Shown here piece after piece: positions 56,831 through 64,000 of a stretch of 64,000 bases of DNA. The position numbers and the translations under genes were made by a program. The stretch lies in NCBI GenBank assembly GCA_000277445.1, contig AJWJ01000050.1, forward strand, positions 1-64,000, read 5' to 3'. This DNA comes from Polysphondylium violaceum. Its lineage: Eukaryota > Evosea > Eumycetozoa > Dictyosteliales > Dictyosteliaceae. The notes under the pieces are model-generated. The model saw only the letters and a list, made by a program, of their open reading frames with translations, did not search any database and was not told the DNA's origin. Positions within the stretch are counted from its first letter, which is position 1. The number at the start of each line of letters is the position of its first letter.

Positions 56831-56872
56831 CATTGTTTATTAAATCAGTGCAAAAAAAATCATTTTTTTTTT

Positions 56873-57016
56873 TTAAATTTTTTTACTCAACCATTCTATT
56901 TGAGTGGAAGAGACAGTTTTATTGAGGCGGTCTTTAATGTCATTACCGTCTGGACGTGTAGGTGTTGAGAGTCGAACCGTGGGTGACTCGTTGAGAAGCC
57001 AGCCTTTACCATCGTG
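56873..57016 (-). CDS. Orphan terminal exon or gene relic
   Basis: 47 codons and a stop (TAA at 56873-56875) read HDGKGWLLNESPTVRLSTPT, then a hydrophilic stretch ending QIEWLSKKI. The exon is preceded by a strong acceptor: a run of Ts, then gttcctcag ending at 57017. Base composition is much more GC-rich than the surroundings, so it looks like real coding sequence. No upstream exon or ATG was found between it and tRNA-Asp copy 2. It could be the 3' end of a gene broken by repeat or tRNA insertion. I do not recognise the family. Confidence 0.4.
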   Translation of the reverse strand, partial: HDGKGWLLNESPTVRLSTPTRPDGNDIKDRLNKTVSSTQIEWLSKKI

Positions 57017-57080
57017 CTGAGGAACAAAAAAAAAAAAAAATCATAGCCCGACAGACGATTTTATAATTAATTAAAAAGTG

Positions 57081-57152
57081 CTCCCTCTCCGGGAATTGAA
57101 CCCGGGCCTTTCGCGTGACAGGCGAAAATCCTCACCACTAGACCAAGAAGGA
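57081..57152 (-). tRNA. tRNA-Asp (anticodon GTC), copy 2
   Basis: Identical over 72 bases to tRNA-Asp copy 1 (28038-28109); structure as there. A T5 run follows the 3' end (57073-57077). Flanking DNA differs from copy 1 except for the three bases next to the 3' end. Confidence 0.93.
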
Positions 57153-57817
57153 CTTTGTTGATAATTTTCTAAGAAGTATAAAAATTTGTAAACAAAATAA
57201 AGCAAAATTTATTTTTCATTTTTAAAACCTCCGTTTACTCGTCATATTTTAATATAATAAAAATTGAAGGAGGGGCAAGATACAAAAATTGTCTACATCC
57301 GAATTAAAAACAAAAAAAAAAAAGCAAAGTTTCCTTAGTCCTATCAAAGTCATTGAAATGGTCCCTCAAACAATTATTTTGGAGAAATCAGCTCCCAGAA
57401 GATCTACAGGTGAATTTGGATCAACGACCATTACAAAAGGAATGGTTAAAAAATTTATTGGCAGACTGATAAAACAGTGGTAATTTTAACAAAAATTTAG
57501 GTAACTTGTATAGTAACCTTTCAGTCTGAGGATACCATTCGAAATAGTAGTTATTTCTCGTTGGAAACTTTTATACTCGTAGTCAACTATCCATTATAGT
57601 GACAAATCCCCTGGTAATAGAATCATCTCCTCTGCAAAAGGATAGTAGTATTCTGTGTGATGTGAGTGGGAAAAACAAAAATGTTTGAAAAAAAAAAATG
57701 ATCATCATGTTAAAAAATAAATTACGTAATTTTGTGTTTTGAATTTGCAAATAATTAAACAAACGAATTGTAAATGAAATTAATAAATAGATAAATACAT
57801 AAAATAGTATAGTTAAA
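57153..57817. other. Spacer with a coding-like region
   Basis: On the plus strand 57268-57483 is open for 71 codons after a stop. It reads like protein (SPIKVIEMVPQTIILEKSA..., MVKKFIGRLIKQW); the first ATG is at 57358. A possible 45 bp intron (donor after 57479, gtaatttt...cctttcag) would lead to a second coding-like stretch (LRIPFEIVVISRWKLLYS) near 57526-57578. It may be a very small gene or a relic. No family was recognised. The remainder is AT-rich promoter of the next gene. Confidence 0.35.
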
Positions 57818-60141
57818 ATGATATCAGCATATCAAAAGTTGATCAAACCACAGTCAGCTATTATACCTGCCACTAGTCAACTGTTGCCTTACTATGGACT
57901 CGGAAAGAAAAGATTAGGTTTACAGAATAATAGTAATAATATTAATAATAATAATAATAATAAAAGTCAACAAAATCCAATAATACCACTACATTATAAA
58001 GAACCAATAGCACCAGGAAACAATGCTAATGTTAGTCATTTATCAATGAATACCATTCATACAAATAATGCTATTGGTAATTTAAATAAAAGAAATATAA
58101 ATTCATGGGGTTTTAGAGTAGATATTATGATACACAACACCATACACTATACACTATGTGATCACATTATTAATCAAATATCACCACTACAATAGTTTAT
58201 ATTGGGTTTTTCAATAATAGGTATAATGTTTTTCGCAAGAAGATGGACACCGAGACAAATTAAACGAATTATAACTAAATTTAAAAAGGGATCAGATGAT
58301 GTAGATATCTTATCATTGACAGCCAAAGAACAAAGAATGTATACCAATATATCATTCAACAGAGACAGAGAAGAAGAATCTTTAAACAAATTCCTACAAT
58401 CACCACCCCTTGGACCCATTGTAGTCGTTGGTCCCGAAGGATCGGGGAAATCTCATATCATGAAAAAGATCCTATCATCACGTTCCATGTCCATTCTCGT
58501 AGACATGAGACAAAATGCCGTTATGTCTGGTGATGAACTAATACTATCTTTTCTCAAGAAACTAGGCTACCTCTTGCCATCCTCGGATCCCATATCTTCA
58601 TTGTTATTTAAAGGTGATAAAAAACAAAGTATGTATATTAGTAATGCGTAGTCGTTAATCTATACTAACCACAACCAATAGAAATCAATGTACAAGAGAT
58701 TGTGCAAGGATTGGAAACGGTGTATCTATCGTTAATCCAAATCAGAGAGGTGTATAATATCACACCATTGATTGCCATCTCGAATATCGAGGCATTGCCC
58801 ACCTCTGAAAACTTTACAAGATTCTTGGACTGGTGTCTGAGTGTGACTGATAACAAGCTGGCACATATTGTGTTTCTCACATCGTCGCAATTTGTCCATT
58901 TTCATTTGGACGCCAACATCAACTTTCGTAAACGTAGATTTGTGTATAATATAAAGTTTCCCAGCAACGAAGAGGTGATCAATTACTTGCATTTGGTGTT
59001 CAATGAGTCTGGTGACAGCAACAGCAGTAGTACAGAGAGCAGTGTAAATAGTCATTTGAATCTATTGTCTACAAACAACAACACACCGTTTACGTCGGCG
59101 AAAAACAACAACATTATCATCAGCGACAGCAGCTCGTATTTTGGAAAGAAATGTTCGCTGTCCAAGCCCGAGATTGAGCATATGGTGTCGATCTTTGGCG
59201 GACAAATGAGGGACATTGATTTGATCTCGGGGCTGGTAAAGAGGGGCGAAGATTTCCATTATGTCATGGACTTGTTTATCTCTGAGACTGTGCAAAAGAT
59301 TGGCTCACAGATCGATTCTATGTTTCAAAAGGCCAACATAGCAGACAATGACACGATAAAGACCAACACCTATGAAAAGTATCAGAGATTCTACAAGATG
59401 TTGGAGATCTTGACAGACGTGCATTTAATTCGTGTGTCTGAATTGATTCAAGAGGTGTTTCATGAGCAGCCTGAAGAGTTGGACGAGTACTTCCAAGACA
59501 ACTTGATATACTTTTGGGTTGGCGCCACCTCGCATCACAGCATACCCGAGATCACCATCTCGGCCACATCAAGTTCAAACTCTACACCAATCATCGACAG
59601 CAGCAGCAACAGCAACAACGATGACATTGATGACGATGAAACCAGAGGCAACGTCGAAAAGAAGCTGAAGGGCAGTGCAGGCAGCTTATCAATGATAAGC
59701 TCCAACGCCAACAACAGCGCCAGCAGCGCCAACAACGGTGGCCTGGGAAACAATGGAATGAATATACGTCAATATTCATTTGACAATTTTGTTAGCTTCT
59801 CTTCACCCAGAATCCAGCATGCCGTACAAATTGTGTTGAAGGACAACAGATTCAAACTACAAAGAGAAACGATTGAAAAGTATTTCAAGAAATCTGATCT
59901 CAAAGACGACAAAAAAGAATTGGAAGAAGAAAAGGTACTCAAACACAACGAGTATGAAAGGATTACCACAAGACTCGACAACCTCGTCGCCAATTCTAAA
60001 GAGTGGATAAAGTATATTGGTGAACCCGAATTCCTCAAGAGAAAAGATTATTTGATTCTCAAAGAAAATGAACTCCTCTTGCAAATGGAGAAAATCAATT
60101 CACAATTATTTAAAATTGAAAATGAATTGGATAATTTATAA
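57818..60141 (+). CDS. Membrane-anchored P-loop ATPase of unknown function
   Basis: Three exons, 57818-58117, 58196-58628 and 58682-60141, give 730 residues. An Asn-rich N-terminus (about 1-98) precedes one membrane span created across the first splice (WGFRFILGFSIIGIMFFARR), then basic residues. An ATPase domain follows: IVVVGPEGSGKSHIMKKIL has a good Walker A motif, and PLIAISNIEAL sits where Walker B is expected but lacks the Asp pair. HIVFLTSSQF may be the sensor strand. The fold suggests an archaeal-type ATPase_2/STAND or RNA12-like domain, as in mitochondrial membrane ATPases, but I cannot name it. Ser/Asn inserts and a C-terminal coiled coil (DLKDDKKELEEEKVLKHNEY) follow. Confidence 0.75.
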
Positions 60142-60616
60142 TCAATCAACAAATAGATATAATCAATACAAATAAATACAATACAAATAATAGTAACTCC
60201 CTCTCCCATCCTCCTCTCTCGGCCTGGTATCTTGATAAAAAAACATAAACCATCATATGCATGTTTATAAAAAAACAGTTGGTTCATAAACGAATTGTCA
60301 TTGTTTGTGTTAAAGTAGAAGGTAAATCTAAACAAATCGATTGATTCCATGTCCTTCCATTTTTCAAAAGGAACCGAGTATTTCGTTTTTTCTTTCCTTT
60401 TTAGTTTTTTTTTATTTTTTTAAATTTTTTTTCATTTGTGCAAAGATATTCATAAATACTTTATTTTGAGATTTTTTCAATTTCATTCATAACATATCTT
60501 CTGTGTTTTTACACTCATTCACACACAATACATCTTGTTTTTACAAATTCATTTCATCAACACACATTCATAGTATTAACAACTCACACACATTGATACA
60601 CAATAAAATATAAAAG
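60142..60616. other. AT-rich spacer, promoter of the YeeE/YedE-type gene
   Basis: It contains CT-rich and T-rich tracts (60195-60225, 60395-60435) and CACA-rich leader sequence before the start codon. No other feature was recognised. Confidence 0.45.
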
Positions 60617-61792
60617 ATGGCACCAACTACTCAAAACACTGTAACGATTCCAGTTGAACCATCGACTAAATCAAAAATACTGTCTGGTGTATCAGGTGCT
60701 ATTATTGGCACAGTGTTTGGCTATGCATTACAGAGATCAAAGGTGTATCTTCCACTCACCATCATGGGTCAAATGGAATTTACAAACTTTACAATGTTGA
60801 AAATGTTTATGTCTGCCTCACTCACAAGTTCATTGGCTATCACATTTTTAGATTCAAACAAGTTGGTTAAAGTCGATCATTTACCAATGACATTGAAAAG
60901 GTAAGTTTGCTTTATTAGAATCGTAATAGACAGAGAGAAGAGGATATTAATAACAGGATATATCAATTCTAGAAATATAATTGGGGGTGCTATTATGGGT
61001 TATGGTATTTATGCTACTGGAGCTTGTCCAGGTACTGTGTTGGCTCAAGTTGGTGCAGGCGTACCTGGAACTCTCTACACACTTTTGGGTGGAATTGCAG
61101 GCTCTGTTTTATACGGTTTGGTGGATAAATACATCACCAAAATGTTTCCAGCCAAGTTGAGTGGAGAAAAAACAACTCTTTATCAAAAATTGAATGTGCC
61201 TTTGAAATATGTAACCATCCCATTTGCCCTAATGTTGATTGGTGTGTTGAGCGCCATCGAATCATTGGTGCCATGGCAAACCAACAGTGGAGTGTCGTCC
61301 AATATCTCTATCTTTGGTTCTTTCTCAAACAACGTATGGTCACCCTATGCTGCCGGCTTGGTGATTGGCTTGCTCCAAATCCCATCTTATCTCTTGATTG
61401 GTAATGGCTTGGGAACCTCATCTGCCTACGTTTCAGTATTCTCTCGTATTTGCAACACATTCACTGGCAGTTGCAATCTCGGTGGTGCCAGTTACTTCAG
61501 TAGATTTGGTGCTGGCGTGAGATCGATTTCCGGTCCACTTCTCAATCTTGGTATTATTTTCGGTGCCTATCTCAGCTCCCAAAGCTCACCACTCTTGAAC
61601 CCAGGCCCATCCTCTTCCCCTCTCTCACATTTCCTCGGTGGTGCCATTCTTTTATTTGGTGCTAGATTTGCCAATGGATGCACATCAGGTCATGGTCTCA
61701 CCGCCATGGCAAAAATGGAATTGGGTTCTTTTGCAGCCGTAGCCTCTATGTTTGGCAGTGGTATGTTAACTGCCTACTTTTTAAGAAAATAA
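60617..61792 (+). CDS. YeeE/YedE-family sulfur-compound transporter
   Basis: Two exons, 60617-60900 and 60973-61792, give 367 residues. About nine hydrophobic segments are visible. The protein shows the internal two-fold repeat of the bacterial YeeE/YedE (TsuA) thiosulfate uptake family, each half carrying the signature Cys: GACPGT with Cys113 and NGCTSGHGL with Cys331. GIYATGACPGTVLAQVGAG and LGGAILLFGARFANGCTSGH are family hallmarks. In bacteria these proteins move thiosulfate or other sulfur species. The substrate here is inferred. The short N-terminus gives no clear targeting signal. The intron and local codon use show that it is a resident nuclear gene, although the family is mainly bacterial. 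Confidence 0.9.
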
Positions 61793-62080
61793 ATGTTTAG
61801 ATTATTATTATTTAATTTAAATTATTTTGTTGTTATTATTTTACCCGAATTATGTGGGAAAAATTAATAAATAAACTTGGGTTTCTTTATCATTTGAAAT
61901 CACTTTCTGAATCAATCTATTATTAATGTGAGACTCTCATCAATGGAGTGTTGTTGATGAGATTACCATAAATGCAAATTTTTGAGAAATTCTTTTTTTT
62001 GGGGGTGAAGAAAGAGATTTTTTAAATTTTAATTTTTCATAATTATTTAGTTTTAGTTTTACCTATATGCATAGAAATAA
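61793..62080. promoter_or_regulatory. Leader of VPS52 with overlapping short upstream frame
   Basis: AT-rich. An upstream ATG at 62067 encodes five residues (MHRNK) and stops at 62082-62084, so its TGA overlaps the VPS52 start codon (ATGA). If it lies in the mRNA, it could lower or tune initiation. Confidence 0.4.
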
Positions 62081-64000
62081 ATGACACCTACTATCAATGG
62101 TACTATCGATCAAGAGTCTAATAGAAATGTAGATAATAGTAATGGGAGTGACGGAAGAGATCAATTAACCTCTTCAAATAATAGTAATAATAATAAGAGA
62201 AATTTAAATAGCAGTAGTAGTAATATACAAATCAAAGTAACATATGATGGCGTTAGCTTAGCTTCGTCCATCGATTCAAATACAATTGCAACAAATACTA
62301 CAATATCTGATGATGAAGATGACGATAAACATAAACAACAACAACATTCGTCTAAAAACAATCAACAACAATCACAACAAGATGATGACGACGGTGGTTT
62401 GGAACTAAATATGTATGATTATGATTTCACAAATACAATGACTATTGAGGATATAGAGAATCTTGAAGAACAAATGCAATTCTATGCAACAAAGGAAAAG
62501 GTGATAGAGAATTCCATGAACAAGAATATAGATTTAAATCAATTTTCAAATCAAGTTCAAGAGGCACTCGTTAAATATGACGATGAAATGAAAGCATTGT
62601 ATAATGATATAATACCTGATTGTAAGTATATTGTTTGTCATGGTATAGCAGAGTATGGATGTGTATACTAATATAGATATAAAAGATGTAAATGAAAGAG
62701 AAAACTTTGCAACTATGTATAAAACATTAAAAGAGAGTGGAAATATATTAACAGGATTTGAAGAGATGTTGAAAGGATTTCAAAACGATCTAACATCAAT
62801 TACACATGAACTCAAGGCACTACAGGATCTATCCATCAATGAGAATGTTAAATACAAGAATAGAAAATTGGTGGTCGAGAAACTAACAAAGGTCGTTGAG
62901 GAACTCTGCATATCAAAGGACTTGATCAAGGTCTTGTCAGAGAGTGAAGTAAACGATCAATATCTACAGTATCTATCGATATTTAGCAAAAAGATTGGAT
63001 ACATACAAACACAGAAATCCAACGGTGTGGCTGCCACAGCCGAGATTGAAGAGGTCATTGTCAAGCTGCTAAACACCGTGTTGGACAAGATATACAAGTT
63101 TTTTACACTGCAGTTTGGCACAATCAAAGACTTTAACTCGTTGCAGTCCAAGCAGCAAGAGTTTACACTCTATAGAAACGCGTTTATCTTTCTCTACAAG
63201 CATACACGCCGAGTGGCAAGAAAGCTGTTTGAGCAATACAAAGACATTAGCGAGCGCATCTATTCCTCGTACTACAAAAGCTACGTGCAGTTTCTCGAGA
63301 AGCTCCAGATAGAGCCCACCTCGAAAAACGACTCTATCGCGGCGCCCGACAGCAAGACCAAGGGCTTCTTTAGTAGCAAGAGCAACAAACTCAAGATCAA
63401 GGCTAGCATCTATAGCATTGAAACGCGGTTCCAAATCCTCAACGAAATTGACCTGCCCCCTCTCAAGCCCCAGTCAATCACTAGTGAGCACTCGGCCTCG
63501 TCCAACCAGATAAAATACTCGTACGAGATCATTTTCAGATCGCTGTTGTTTTTCGCCATCGACCTGGTTGGCTATGAAAACATGTTTATCAAGGACTACT
63601 TTCTCAGCAACAAAGATAGCTCCAACGAGCTGTTTGGCAAATCCGAGGCACTGCTGATGGAGAACCTCAACTCGTTCCTCTCGTCCACCTATGACATTGT
63701 CGCCATCCTCTTGATCATCTGCATCACAAGCAAGTACCGTACCAAGAGTAACTTTAAATCCGAGTGCACAGACAGAATCTACCACCACATCATCATCAAC
63801 TCTCTCACTAGACTCTCTGTGCTCTTTGACGAAAACATCCAGGGTGTGAGAAACGCCAACACCAAGGATCTCTGTCCAGTGGAAGAGAACAGACCCCACT
63901 ATGTCATGCGAAGATACAGCGAGCTGATTGGCTCCTTTGCCGTGCTCTACAGCAGCACCACCAACACCAGCACCACATCTGCCGCCGCCGAAGACAACAT
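62081..64000 (+). CDS. vps52: GARP/EARP subunit VPS52 (partial, runs off window)
   Basis: Exon 1 is 62081-62621 and exon 2 runs from 62677 past the window end, giving 620 residues so far. The first 130 residues are Ser/Asn/Gln/Asp-rich, poorly conserved. From about residue 135 a coiled-coil-rich Vps52 region follows: TIEDIENLEEQM, YIKDVNERENFATMYKTLKE, FEEMLKGFQNDLTSITHELK, LQDLSINENVKYKNRKLV and ISKDLIKVL. Later come FTLYRNAFIFLYKHTRRVAR and the IASIYSIETRF-like KASIYSIETRFQILNEID. VPS52 is a core subunit of the GARP and EARP tethering complexes that bring endosome-derived vesicles to the trans-Golgi. Third-codon GC is high in exon 2, unlike exon 1. The splice at residue 181 restores the conserved DYIKD. 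Confidence 0.9.

Larger units (their letters stand above)
55479..57080. other. Palindrome- and repeat-rich spacer
   Basis: No intact gene. It contains a 544 bp palindrome (55867-56410), two head-to-head copies of repeat segment A (56412-56830), and an orphan coding exon on the minus strand (56873-57016) beside tRNA-Asp copy 2. Confidence 0.6.

Noticed and set aside
56925-57017. Possible tRNA-like gene (ggttcgactctc resembles a B box on the minus strand)
   Set aside because: No cloverleaf could be folded, and the same bases form a better open coding exon with a splice acceptor.
1-64000. CRISPR arrays or a prokaryote-type operon
   Set aside because: No regularly spaced repeats; genes have spliceosomal introns and separate promoters, so the DNA is eukaryotic nuclear.

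Overview
This window looks like nuclear chromosomal DNA of a dictyostelid social amoeba. The evidence is strongly AT-rich spacers with long A and T runs, coding regions of clearly higher GC, many short GT-AG introns (about 60-90 bp), Asn/Gln/Ser homopolymers inside proteins, and dictyostelid-type families (a comC-like EGF/transmembrane protein, CBM49 cellulose-binding protein, RacC, a dcd-like C45 hydrolase). GC-leaning codons in several genes (MRE11, VPS52, C45) suggest a species outside the Dictyostelium discoideum group, perhaps Cavenderia- or Heterostelium-like. That placement is inference. Exon models were built by reading splice sites and checking that reading phase closes.

Layout. 0-10.5 kb: a small Ser/Gly-rich gene, a seven-exon comC-like receptor, a secreted CBM49 protein and a frameshifted ankyrin-family gene. 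Decayed partial copies of the comC-like and CBM49 genes lie between them, so this is a locally duplicating accessory region. 11.8-24.1 kb: aldo-keto reductase, papain-type protease, Mpv17/PMP22 protein, Hsp110, an F-box/LRR-like protein, a 4EHP-like cap-binding protein with a long charged tail, and glutaredoxin. 24.4-28.1 kb: tRNA-His, a standalone thioester-reductase-like protein and tRNA-Asp, with a dispersed repeat family beside the tRNA genes.

28.2-44 kb is a dense housekeeping block: p24 cargo receptor, mitochondrial TilS, MRE11 and RFC3 (divergent pair), ribosomal protein eS21, SMPD4-type sphingomyelinase, UBC9, RacC and a four-span membrane protein. 44.2-55.5 kb holds a giant coiled-coil protein, a C45 Ntn-hydrolase and PEX6. 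55.5-57.8 kb is an unusual spacer: a ~544 bp palindrome, a second palindrome made from the tRNA-associated repeat, an orphan coding exon with a good splice acceptor, a second identical tRNA-Asp and another orphan coding stretch. 57.8-64 kb: an unrecognised membrane-anchored P-loop ATPase, a YeeE/YedE-type sulfur transporter, and VPS52 running off the window end.

Functional themes are replication and repair (MRE11, RFC3), membrane traffic and organelles (p24, VPS52, PEX6, Mpv17, SMPD4, RacC), protein quality control and modification (Hsp110, UBC9, protease) and translation (4EHP, eS21, TilS, tRNAs). Genes are monocistronic, with no sign of operons. Several spacers carry short stretches that still read like protein, which I interpret as gene relics.
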